A stretch of DNA of 64,000 bases from a virus. How positions within the stretch are numbered: the first letter of the stretch is position 1; each line of letters starts with the position of its first letter. The position numbers were made by a program, and so were the translations under genes. Shown in pieces: positions 54,083 to 61,811 of this stretch. Under the pieces are notes generated by a model. It was not told the origin of the DNA, made no database searches, and worked only from the letters and a program-made list of their open reading frames with translations. Where the stretch lies: IMG/VR virus record IMGVR_UViG_3300047585_000133, positions 56,291-120,290 of that record, one strand, 5' to 3'.

Positions 54083-55114
54083 CTACAGGGCGGCCAGCTC
54101 CGCGACGTCGGCGATATCCCCGAGGCCGCCTGCCGCACCGGAAGCTCCCCCGCCGCCTTCGCCGCCGCCCAGGCCGGGCATGATCATCGACCGGATCCCC
54201 TGGCCTTCCAGGACGTGCGCGGCGGCGCCGCCCCCTCCGCCGCCGGACCCCGATCCCCCGCCGCCTCCGCCGCCCATCGGGCCGTTGCCGATCGCCGAGT
54301 CGTTGAGGTCGGCCGCCCGCAGGTAACGGGACACCACCTTGCGGCCCAGCCGCTCGCACTCGGCCGCCGGCAGCCCCGGGTTCGCCTCCGCGATCATCGC
54401 GGTCACCCGCAGGATCTTCGAGCGTACGGGGTCGAGGCTGCCCGTGGTGACCCCGGGGCGGCCGGTCGCCTGTCCTACCGGAGCCGTGTTGCCGCCCGGC
54501 TGGGGCCCGGCGGAGACGCTCGGGGACATGCTGTTGGAGTCCGGAGTCGGCAGCCCCACGTCCACCGAGCCGTTGCCCAGTCCGGCGTCCGGCGGGGTGT
54601 ACGGGCTCATCATCGACGCACCGGGATCGTCAGAGGCCTGCCGGCGCAGCGACCCGGTAGCCTGGCTGACCGGGGCTGCCGCCTCCTGCCTGGGCTGGGT
54701 GACCGCCGGGTCAGGCCCGGACAGGTTTCCCATCGGGACCTCCGAGTAGCCGTGACTGAAATCCGGGCCCTCGTCGTGCTCCAGGGGCTCTTCGGGGCCC
54801 TGGCCGTAGCCGCCGCCGTTCAGCAGCGGCTCCAGCGAGATAAGCGGGTCTTCCCCCTCGGCCAGGGCCTCGCGGTACAGCTCGTAGCGGCGCCGGGCGG
54901 TCGCCTCGATGTCGTCCGCCTCTACCCCGGCGCGGGCCGCGATCAGCATGACGGAAGAGTTTGCCGTCGCCAGCCGGTGCCCGAACTCCTCCGGACTCCG
55001 CGAGGCGAGCAGGAACGGCATCAGGCTATCCATCTCGGCTTCGGCACGGGCGAGTGCCGCTTCCCTCGCGAAGTGCTCGTGGTCGCCGGAGGCGGCCTCC
55101 CACAGGTCGTCCAC
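54083..55114 (-). CDS. Hypothetical virion-type protein, 343 residues
   Basis: GTG 55114 overlaps the upstream stop by one base (TAGTG). N-terminal helical half (EHFAREAALARAEAEMDSLM), a Pro/Ser/Gly-rich central linker, a helical segment (NPGLPAAECERLGRKVVSRY), and a Gly-rich tail (MGGGGGGGSGSGGGG). Large low-complexity linkers are common in the minus-strand virion genes of this window. Role unknown. Confidence 0.55.
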   Translation of the reverse strand: MDDLWEAASGDHEHFAREAALARAEAEMDSLMPFLLASRSPEEFGHRLATANSSVMLIAARAGVEADDIEATARRRYELYREALAEGEDPLISLEPLLNGGGYGQGPEEPLEHDEGPDFSHGYSEVPMGNLSGPDPAVTQPRQEAAAPVSQATGSLRRQASDDPGASMMSPYTPPDAGLGNGSVDVGLPTPDSNSMSPSVSAGPQPGGNTAPVGQATGRPGVTTGSLDPVRSKILRVTAMIAEANPGLPAAECERLGRKVVSRYLRAADLNDSAIGNGPMGGGGGGGSGSGGGGGGAAAHVLEGQGIRSMIMPGLGGGEGGGGASGAAGGLGDIADVAELAAL

Positions 55115-56739
55115 TACTGCGCTCCCATCTTCGCCAGATTGGCCTGCACCGTATGCCGGAAAGCCGCCAGGCGGTCGTTGCCGCGCGGGTCTCCCCGGTA
55201 GGCGTCCTTGTTGCTGTACTCGCCGTGGTCGGCTTTGTTCTCGGCTGCGGGTGCCAGTATGGCATTCTCCGGGTGCATCCCCGAGTAGGTCTGCACCGTC
55301 GGGCCGTCCGGCTGCGGCTGCTGCTGCGGCCGGCCCATCACGTCGTCGGGGACAACAGGACCGCCGGGCAGCGGCGGGGCACCCTGGTAAGGGGAAGCGC
55401 CTCCCGCCTGAGCCGGGTCCGACAGGCCGCCCATCGGCGGCGGGGCGCCGGGACCGTTGAGCGGGGTCGCGCCCATCGGGTCCGGCGAGGTACCCGGTCC
55501 GTCGGTAATCAGGTCCGTGGAAGTTCCGGCCTGGCGGACCAGGTACATGGACGTGCCGTGACCGTACCCGCCCGTCTGCTTGCGGGTAAACGACTGGTGC
55601 AGTCCGATCCGGCGGATCAGGCCCCTGTGCCTGCCGCCCTGAACGGCATGGGCATGCGTCCACGCTTCCTGGATCTCCGGCCGGTCGGTGATCCCCGCGT
55701 ACAGCCCGGCCTCGAACTTCGCCGAACCCTGGGCGACCAGCCGCTGGCCCGGCCGCCACTTCAAGGCAAAGAGGTACGCCCGCCTGAACTCCGGGTCCCT
55801 CATCAGCGAGTCAGGGGCGAACGCAGCCGATACCCGCCTCAGCGACGCGGTGTGCTTCGACGCGCGGGCCACCTGGAAGGACCGCTGCGCCTCCTGGGCG
55901 TTCTGCGCCTGGCCCGAGTCCCCGCCCATCGAGCGGGGCACGTCCTGCGGACCCTGCGGGGACCGGGCCTGGCCGTACCCCTGGGCGTAGCCCTTCACGT
56001 ACGGGCTGACCCCGGAGGAGTTGTCGGCGAACAGGGGCCGCTCCCCCGCCGACCTGTCCGACTGGCCGGCGCTCATGCCCGCCTGGTAGTCGCCGCCCTC
56101 GTTCTGCGACCAGGGATCCGGGGACGTCTCCGGGGTATTGTACGGCGGGTTAGTGTCGTCGGTGGTCTGGTGCGGCGGCGTCCAGGTGTCGGCTTCGCGG
56201 CGCATCGCAGTGGCCTGGCCGCCGCTGTCACCGTGGTACAGGACGCTGGAGTCCGCGTTCATTTTCCGTCCCTGGGCGTAGGCCGCCAGGTACTGCGGGT
56301 GCAGGTCGCCGCGCCCGGTCTGCCGGTCGTACTCCTGCTGCGTCATCGCCGCGCGGCCGACCGCACCGTGCATCAGCCCGGCCGTCTCGTTCCAGGCCTG
56401 GAGGTAGCGGCCGTGCTGGATGGGGTTGTACGGGAACTTGTCCTGGTGCTGCGGGCTGTCGCCCCGGGCCGCCGCCGCCTGGCCGAGGGCCTCGGCATCG
56501 CCCGGGGGAAGCTGGGCCCTGGCTCCGGTGCGCGGCTGCGGGCCGTCCGGCCCGGTCGACCACTGCTGGCCGAACGTGGAGCCGGGCGCGTTGTCCCCGA
56601 GCGGGAACGCCACGCCGTCGGGCAGCTCGTCGTCCTCGGGGACGGCTTTGTTGTTCGGGTCGGTCACCTGCTGGATCTGCGGCAGGCCGCTGGCTCCCTG
56701 AAAGAGGAAGTGGCCCTGGGGGAGGATCCCGGTTGTCAC
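55114..56739 (-). CDS. Hypothetical virion-type protein, 541 residues
   Basis: GTG 56739 follows the upstream stop by 8 bases. Contains QGASGLPQIQQVTDPNN near the N-terminus, shared with the next protein upstream, and YQAGMSAGQSD, which resembles YQRGWNAGQ of the 29044 product. Mid-region is Pro/Gln/Asp-rich; an Arg-rich helical domain (EIQEAWTHAHAVQGGRH) comes later. No family is recognised. Confidence 0.55.
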   Translation of the reverse strand: MTTGILPQGHFLFQGASGLPQIQQVTDPNNKAVPEDDELPDGVAFPLGDNAPGSTFGQQWSTGPDGPQPRTGARAQLPPGDAEALGQAAAARGDSPQHQDKFPYNPIQHGRYLQAWNETAGLMHGAVGRAAMTQQEYDRQTGRGDLHPQYLAAYAQGRKMNADSSVLYHGDSGGQATAMRREADTWTPPHQTTDDTNPPYNTPETSPDPWSQNEGGDYQAGMSAGQSDRSAGERPLFADNSSGVSPYVKGYAQGYGQARSPQGPQDVPRSMGGDSGQAQNAQEAQRSFQVARASKHTASLRRVSAAFAPDSLMRDPEFRRAYLFALKWRPGQRLVAQGSAKFEAGLYAGITDRPEIQEAWTHAHAVQGGRHRGLIRRIGLHQSFTRKQTGGYGHGTSMYLVRQAGTSTDLITDGPGTSPDPMGATPLNGPGAPPPMGGLSDPAQAGGASPYQGAPPLPGGPVVPDDVMGRPQQQPQPDGPTVQTYSGMHPENAILAPAAENKADHGEYSNKDAYRGDPRGNDRLAAFRHTVQANLAKMGAQ

Positions 56740-56746
56740 GGCTCGC

Positions 56747-58264
56747 CTACTTCCCGACGGGGGCGACGTGGTATTCCTTCGCCATCTGGTCGATGTAGTT
56801 GACCACCTTGGCATGCGGCTCGTTCGTGCGGCCGATGTCGTGCTTGGCGTTCTCCACGTCGGCCGGGCCGCTCACCGGGAACTTGTCGTCAGTGCCGGGC
56901 AGGTGGTGGCTGGCGTTCTCCCGCTCGGATTCGGTGACGCCTCCGGCCGCCAGGCCTCTCGCGGCGGTCCGGCCGCGCCCGTTAGGGTGCTTGGCGCAGC
57001 CGCAGCCGCTGTCGGTGCAGTGCGCGCAGTCGCCGCCCTTGCACGCGGTGCACGACAGGTCGGCCAGGACGGGCCGCACGACGGCCATGAAGCCGTGCAG
57101 GACGGCAGTGTCGTCGAGGGTACGGTCACTGCGCCCCCAGGCGGCCGTGAAGCGGTTGTGGGCCTTCCCCAGCTCCGCCAGGGACGACGAGCCGGTCACC
57201 GCCCGCAGGCCCTCCCTGACGCCCACTGCCTCGCAGGCGGCAGCCCGGCGGGCACTCTCGATGTTCATCAGGTACCCGACGGCCACCGAGGCGGTATGAC
57301 TGCGGTCGCCGCAGGACTCTTCCGGCCAGTGGCTGCTGCCGCACCGTTCGTGGAACGGGTGCATAACCTCGGACTGCATCGCCCAGCGGTAGCCGAACGG
57401 GTCCGGTACCGAGTACCCGGCGACGGCGGCGGCGTGCCGCCGGTCGGCTCCGGCGTCCTGCGGCACCCCGGCGACCGGGTTGGGGGCGCTGGATCCCGTG
57501 GAATCGGTTGCGGCCGGAGCCGTGGGAATCGTGCCGGGCGGTCCCAGCGGAATTTCGGCGTAGGAGTCGGCGGTGTCGAACTGCGTGGTGTGCGAGTCGG
57601 GCCGTTCCGGTCCGCTGCCGAACCCGGATCCGCTGTTCTCCTGCTGCATCACCTGCTGGATCAGCGGTGCCTGGGCAGAGGAGGCCTGGGAGTCGCGGTC
57701 GAATCCCTCCACCTGGTTGAACGGGTCCTGGTCGGCGCCGAAAGTCGGGAAGACCTCGGTGGGGTACGGGGTGGCCGACGGGGCATTGTTCGGGTCCACC
57801 GTCTGGTCGATCTGCGGCAGCCCTGAGGCCCCCTGGCGCGAGTGCAGGTAGGCCACCACGCTCATGAACTCGTTGCGCGCCGCGCCCATTTTCAGCCCGT
57901 AGCCGGAGGCGAGGCTGCGCGCCCGGCCGTCGGCCTGGGCGGCTAGCTCGTCAGTGTCGGAACGGACGGCCGGGTCGAGGCCCCGGTACCAGAGCGAGGC
58001 CTCGGCGATCATCGCGGTGCGGTAGTCACCGGAGGGGATATCGGCATCGCCCAGCCAGTCGGTGGCGGCGGTGTGGTGCTCGTGGACCGGCACGGGGGTC
58101 AGCCGCTGGGCGGCGATTCTCGCTCCGAGGTCGGTCTCGCGGTCAAGGCCGGCTGCCGTCGTGCGGCTGCGGTCGTACTCGTCGAGGGCCGCGACTGCCT
58201 GCGCGAGTTCGGTGCCGTTGGACGCCTCGCGGATCATGCGCCGCAGGTCATTCCGGTCTGTCAT
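56747..58264 (-). CDS. Hypothetical virion-type protein, 505 residues
   Basis: ATG 58264 has CAGGGAGGGCTG upstream. The N-terminal 130 residues are helical. QGASGLPQIDQTVDPNN recurs from the adjacent gene. A Cys-rich cluster (CGSSHWPEESCGDRS and SCTACKGGDCAHCTDSGCGC) near the C-terminus could bind zinc. Role unknown. Confidence 0.55.
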   Translation of the reverse strand: MTDRNDLRRMIREASNGTELAQAVAALDEYDRSRTTAAGLDRETDLGARIAAQRLTPVPVHEHHTAATDWLGDADIPSGDYRTAMIAEASLWYRGLDPAVRSDTDELAAQADGRARSLASGYGLKMGAARNEFMSVVAYLHSRQGASGLPQIDQTVDPNNAPSATPYPTEVFPTFGADQDPFNQVEGFDRDSQASSAQAPLIQQVMQQENSGSGFGSGPERPDSHTTQFDTADSYAEIPLGPPGTIPTAPAATDSTGSSAPNPVAGVPQDAGADRRHAAAVAGYSVPDPFGYRWAMQSEVMHPFHERCGSSHWPEESCGDRSHTASVAVGYLMNIESARRAAACEAVGVREGLRAVTGSSSLAELGKAHNRFTAAWGRSDRTLDDTAVLHGFMAVVRPVLADLSCTACKGGDCAHCTDSGCGCAKHPNGRGRTAARGLAAGGVTESERENASHHLPGTDDKFPVSGPADVENAKHDIGRTNEPHAKVVNYIDQMAKEYHVAPVGK

Positions 58265-58339
58265 CAGCCCTCCCTGGGTTCCTGTCCCTTCTGCGGCCAG
58301 GTCACGGAAAGGATTCAAGGAACTGTAACGGGAGGGTAA

Positions 58340-58849
58340 CTATCCCGCGATGGTAACAGGCTGGTCACAAGCGCTGGTCAGGTCAGTGGTCACGGCGATG
58401 TTACCGATCACGTCCATCAGCGCTGCCAGATCGGCAGTCCTCAGGGGCGGCATCCGGCCAGCCGCCAGGAAGTCCTCCCACATCCCGGCGACCTCGGACG
58501 CAGCCAGGCCCTTTTTCACCCTTGCGGCCGACCAGCCGGCCATTCTCCCGTACCACTGCTGCCTGCCGGTGTCGGGCTTGTGTACAGGCTCCAGCCCCTG
58601 GGCCACAGCGAGAGCCACCAGGGCGCGGAGCTGAGCCCGGTCGAGGATGACGCGGGTGCCGGAGGAAAGGATGTCCCGGGCGGTCGTTACCGGGTCGTTA
58701 TCCTTGTCCCGGCGTCCTGCCGCCTCGGTGCTGGCGCACCCCTGGTGCATCTTGCGGCCGTAGTAGTACACGTATTCCTCGTGCAAGATGAACTCAGTGC
58801 CGCACTCGTCACAGGTGATCCCGGTCTCCCGTGCTGTCGCCATCGCCAT
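58340..58849 (-). CDS. Zinc-ribbon-containing hypothetical protein, 169 residues
   Basis: ATG 58849 after GGGAGGCTTCC. N-terminal CDECGTEFILHEEYVYYYGR with HQGC forms a likely zinc ribbon. The rest is helical, with AALMDVIGNIAVTTDL at the end. The gene overlaps the upstream frame by about 40 bases. Function unknown. Confidence 0.6.
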   Translation of the reverse strand: MAMATARETGITCDECGTEFILHEEYVYYYGRKMHQGCASTEAAGRRDKDNDPVTTARDILSSGTRVILDRAQLRALVALAVAQGLEPVHKPDTGRQQWYGRMAGWSAARVKKGLAASEVAGMWEDFLAAGRMPPLRTADLAALMDVIGNIAVTTDLTSACDQPVTIAG

Positions 58850-59162
58850 GGAAGCCTCCCACGGCTTCCGGGGTTGTATCAGCTTCCTCGGGCAGCGTGA
58901 TGCCGTGCGCCTCCAGGAGACGGGCGGCGAGCACCTCGCGCGCCTGAACGGCCGTGCTCTCCAGGAGGGCGAGTGCTTCGGTGTAGAGGCGTGTCATCGG
59001 CGGGCGCGGACGGGTGCCCTGAAGCAGGTCCAGCATGGCATCGGCCGCCCGGACGTCCTCGGCCGCCTTGTGCAGGTCCGCACTGTGCTCCCACTGGCGC
59101 GGGTCCGGTCCGTCTACGGTGGGAGTCTCTTCCGGGGAGCCGGCCGCGTCCTCGCTGCTCAA
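58809..59162 (-). CDS. Hypothetical protein, 117 residues, TTG start
   Basis: TTG 59162 overlaps the uracil-DNA glycosylase stop as TTGA. Helices dominate (LHKAAEDVRAADAMLDLLQG; REVLAARLLEAHG). No ribosome site was seen, so translation probably depends on the upstream gene. Function unknown. Confidence 0.45.
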   Translation of the reverse strand: MSSEDAAGSPEETPTVDGPDPRQWEHSADLHKAAEDVRAADAMLDLLQGTRPRPPMTRLYTEALALLESTAVQAREVLAARLLEAHGITLPEEADTTPEAVGGFHGDGDSTGDRDHL

Positions 59163-59740
59163 GACACGGCCTGGGCCAGGACATCGACCGTCTGCCGCTC
59201 CCACTGCCGCCGCTCGTCCCCGGGCAGGCGCAGGATGTAGGCCGGGTGGGGAACAGCCAGGAGACGGCGGCCGTTCAGGTCGTGCCACTGGAAGCGGGCT
59301 GTCTCGAAGGAGCCGAGGTCCTTGCGCGTGACGCCGTGCCAGGCGACCGACCCGGCCGCGACGACGACAACCGGGTCCACTACGGTAATTTCGTCTGCCA
59401 GGCGCTGCCAGGACGCCTGTACCTGGAACGGGTACGGGGTCCGGTTGCCCGGAGGCCGCCAGCAGACGGTGTTGGTGACGTAGCACAGCCGCCAGGGGAT
59501 CCCGGCCCGGTGGAACAGCTCCTGGAGCAGAGAACCCGACGGTCCCACGAATGGTTTCCCTTGCTTCTCCTCTTCGGCCCCGGGCGCCTCGCCGACGACG
59601 AGGAACGGGGAGTCGAGCGGGCCGTGCCCCCGCACCAGTTTCCGGCCTGCGGCCAGCTCGGCGAGGACCGGCGTCGCGGCGTACTGCTCGTACAGGGAGT
59701 CCATCGCAGATTCCCGGCTCAGCTGCCCGGTCGTGCCCAT
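59159..59740 (-). CDS. Uracil-DNA glycosylase, family 4/5-like
   Basis: 193 residues; ATG 59740 follows GGAGGTGAAC exactly. Motif A GEAPGAEEEKQGKPFVGPSG (residues 50-69) and motif HPAYILR near residue 166 identify the uracil-DNA glycosylase superfamily. CYVTNTVCWRPPGNR is the middle motif with two Cys. The N-terminal CxxC of family 4 enzymes, which helps hold an iron-sulfur cluster, is not present. It removes uracil from DNA during repair. Its promoter element and leader hairpin are at 59759-59887. Confidence 0.75.
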   Translation of the reverse strand: MGTTGQLSRESAMDSLYEQYAATPVLAELAAGRKLVRGHGPLDSPFLVVGEAPGAEEEKQGKPFVGPSGSLLQELFHRAGIPWRLCYVTNTVCWRPPGNRTPYPFQVQASWQRLADEITVVDPVVVVAAGSVAWHGVTRKDLGSFETARFQWHDLNGRRLLAVPHPAYILRLPGDERRQWERQTVDVLAQAVS

Positions 59741-59758
59741 GTTCACCTCCGGAAACAG

Positions 59759-59793
59759 CGAACCGGGCAAGCGTAGAGGGCTCGCCCGGTTCG
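59759..59793 (-). promoter_or_regulatory. Hairpin in the glycosylase leader
   Basis: CGAACCGGGC (59759-59768) and GCCCGGTTCG (59784-59793), 10-bp perfect stem, 15-nt loop, in the leader between the promoter at 59863 and the start at 59740. It has no U-run, so a structural role in RNA is more likely than termination. Confidence 0.5.
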
Positions 59794-59862
59794 CGGGCCG
59801 GAACCATCGGGGTCCCGGCCTGCAAGGAACTCGGCTGGAGAATCTTGCCGGTCAGTCCCAGG

Positions 59863-59887
59863 TTAATACAGCTTTTCCAGACATACA
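59863..59887 (-). promoter_or_regulatory. Partial element copy upstream of the glycosylase
   Basis: AATACAGCTTTTCC (59865-59878) matches the left half of the dispersed element; reading left, TATTAA (59868-59863) is the -10 position. The right half is altered. It is the weakest member of the family. Confidence 0.4.
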
Positions 59888-59893
59888 AGTCCC

Positions 59894-60658
59894 TCAGGCA
59901 AGGCTCGTCGGCGGATTGAAAGAGGGAGCGTCAACCGCCCTCTGCGGGACGACGGACGGATCCCGGCGGGCAGTACGCGACGTCATGTTCTCCTTGGTGG
60001 CGATTCGCCACAGAGGGTAGGTCTCGCCCCAGTTCTCGGTGACTGTCCCGCCCGTCATCGAGATCACGTAGCCGTCGGACTGCACCTGGAACGGGGAGCT
60101 GAGCAGCGCCATGTAGTCGGTCGCCCCCGGTGCCGCGTCCGGGTCGAACCAGGTCGGCAGCACGAAGTCGGAGACGGTGCCCGATACCTCGGTGCCTGCC
60201 ACGGAGGTAACTGTCATCTCGTAGGAGCTGCTCTCCACCGGGTCGCACAGTTCCAGGGCGATCTCGGTACCGTCTGCCTGCTGAGCCCACCTGTTGCACG
60301 CAGAGTCGCCGATGGTCTCGATCACCTCGTGGCTCAAGACGGAACACACCGAGAGGATGTCGCTCAGGGCGTTGCCGCCGTTCTGGAGGACCGGCTGGGC
60401 GAACACCCGGCCGTAGACGTCGGCGTCCGGGCCCTCGGAATGATAACCGAGGTCCCCGGCCTGGTCGGCGTCGTCGAAGACCGTGATGATGGCACCGTAC
60501 TTGATCTTGGGGGAGCCGGAGAAGAAGCTGACGCTAGGCGGCTGGATGCCCCAGGCCGGAGCGACGTGCTCCCTGACCTGCTTGTCGACGAGCAGCACCA
60601 TGGTATAGACGTCGTCGTTGCTGACAGACGTCGCGGCGTTCGTTACCCCGATGATCAC
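59894..60658 (-). CDS. HExxE protein, possible zinc metallopeptidase, 254 residues
   Basis: GTG 60658 overlaps the preceding stop as GTGA. SVLSHEVIETIGDSACNRW (HExxE at residues 110-114) with a later Asp/Cys/Asp cluster (EIALELCDP) resembles the SHE-x-x-E-A-x-T-D-P motif of some bacterial secreted proteins with a possible zinc site. Two beta domains flank it, suggesting a virion or extracellular enzyme. Catalysis is unproved. Confidence 0.55.
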   Translation of the reverse strand: MIIGVTNAATSVSNDDVYTMVLLVDKQVREHVAPAWGIQPPSVSFFSGSPKIKYGAIITVFDDADQAGDLGYHSEGPDADVYGRVFAQPVLQNGGNALSDILSVCSVLSHEVIETIGDSACNRWAQQADGTEIALELCDPVESSSYEMTVTSVAGTEVSGTVSDFVLPTWFDPDAAPGATDYMALLSSPFQVQSDGYVISMTGGTVTENWGETYPLWRIATKENMTSRTARRDPSVVPQRAVDAPSFNPPTSLA

Positions 60659-60930
60659 TGCTGGCTCCTGAGAATCGACTCAACGATGTCACGGACTGCT
60701 GCCTGGCCCGGTCCCTGCCGGTAGTAGCGGCTCACTTCTTCGCGGATCACCTGCACCATGACGTCTTGCACCTGGCGGGTAACCAGCGCCTGAACGTTCT
60801 CTGCCGTGCATACCCGGTCCACGGCTTCAGCGATCTCAGAGGAAAGATCCGTCATGTACTCGGTAAGTGCCGTCTTGATACTGGCCCTCATGCCCTCGAC
60901 TTCGAGGGTGATCACGGGGATGCCGATCAC
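60655..60930 (-). CDS. Hypothetical protein, 91 residues
   Basis: GTG 60930 overlaps the preceding stop as GTGA. Strand, then a long helix (IAEAVDRVCTAENVQALVTR), then a second helix. Function unknown. Confidence 0.6.
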   Translation of the reverse strand: MIGIPVITLEVEGMRASIKTALTEYMTDLSSEIAEAVDRVCTAENVQALVTRQVQDVMVQVIREEVSRYYRQGPGQAAVRDIVESILRSQQ

Positions 60931-61247
60931 TTCTGCGGTCCCTCGACGGCCTTCCGGACTTCGTCCTTCCAGCGGACCGGGAACTGCCCCGTCCACTGGA
61001 GCATGGAGTGCAGGAACCGCTTGGCAGCCTCGTCCCACTTGCCCTCATCGCCCTCGACGACCAGGCGGCCGTTCACCTCGCGCATCACCAGGAGCGGCTG
61101 GCCGTCGGCTCCCTCGATGGTGATGTTGAACGGCGGGCGCCCGGCGTTCAGGATGCTGCCTCCCTGCGGAGCAGGGAGACGGGAGACGCGCGGCCTCAGC
61201 CGCATCTTCATCTGGTCCTCGGGCACGGGCGGGACGGGAGCAACCAT
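60927..61247 (-). CDS. Hypothetical protein, 106 residues
   Basis: ATG 61247 overlaps the preceding stop by one base. Contains FNITIEGADGQPLLVMREVN, VVEGDEGKWDEAAKRFLHSM, then a Lys/Arg/Trp-rich end. Function unknown. Confidence 0.6.
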   Translation of the reverse strand: MVAPVPPVPEDQMKMRLRPRVSRLPAPQGGSILNAGRPPFNITIEGADGQPLLVMREVNGRLVVEGDEGKWDEAAKRFLHSMLQWTGQFPVRWKDEVRKAVEGPQK

Positions 61248-61507
61248 CAGACGGTCCCCTCGATCTTGGTGAAGTCGGCGAACGGGTCCTCGGTCCGGGC
61301 CATCGCCTGCCAGTTCGGGTGGTCGGTTTCCCACTGGGCCCGGCGCCGGATCGCCTCGGGGAGGGTCTTCGGGCAGCAGGGACCGGGATGCAGTTCAGCC
61401 AGCGCGCACCAGTGGTCAATGAGACCGTCCGGGGTCTGGTGAATCCGGCACGTCCGCTGCGGGTGCTCCGCGAACTTCACCTCGGGGAGAGGCTCCTCGT
61501 CAGCCAC
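61247..61507 (-). CDS. Hypothetical Cys/His-containing protein, 86 residues
   Basis: GTG 61507 overlaps the end of the upstream gene. RTCRIHQ, DHWCALAELHPGPCCPK gives four Cys and two His, probably a metal site. Helical basic C-terminus. Function unknown. Confidence 0.6.
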   Translation of the reverse strand: MADEEPLPEVKFAEHPQRTCRIHQTPDGLIDHWCALAELHPGPCCPKTLPEAIRRRAQWETDHPNWQAMARTEDPFADFTKIEGTV

Positions 61508-61811
61508 CGAACGCCGCAATCCAGTGGCTCTGGACCGTGCGCCCGCCTTCCCGCGCACCGAGGCCCTCCCACGAGGGCAGCGTCTCGCCGTGCACCGACT
61601 GACCGTCCGCATGAGCCCGGTAGCGCTCGTACCCGTACCGGGCCTGGGCTTCGACGTGCTCCGGATTCTCCGCCAGGAGACGTCCGAGCTGCCCCCAGAA
61701 CGAGGCGGCATGGCTCTCGTGCTCGGTCACCTCGTTGGTGACCGGGCCGTAGGTGGTGCGCACCTTGATATTCTGCGGCTCGCGCTCGTCACGCATGGCT
61801 GTCAGGGTCAT
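61500..61811 (-). CDS. Hypothetical protein, 103 residues
   Basis: ATG 61811 follows CAGGAGGACCAG, inside the end of the upstream gene by 23 bases. Helix-rich, Trp- and His-containing (AENPEHVEAQARYGYERYRA). Function unknown. Confidence 0.6.
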   Translation of the reverse strand: MTLTAMRDEREPQNIKVRTTYGPVTNEVTEHESHAASFWGQLGRLLAENPEHVEAQARYGYERYRAHADGQSVHGETLPSWEGLGAREGGRTVQSHWIAAFGG

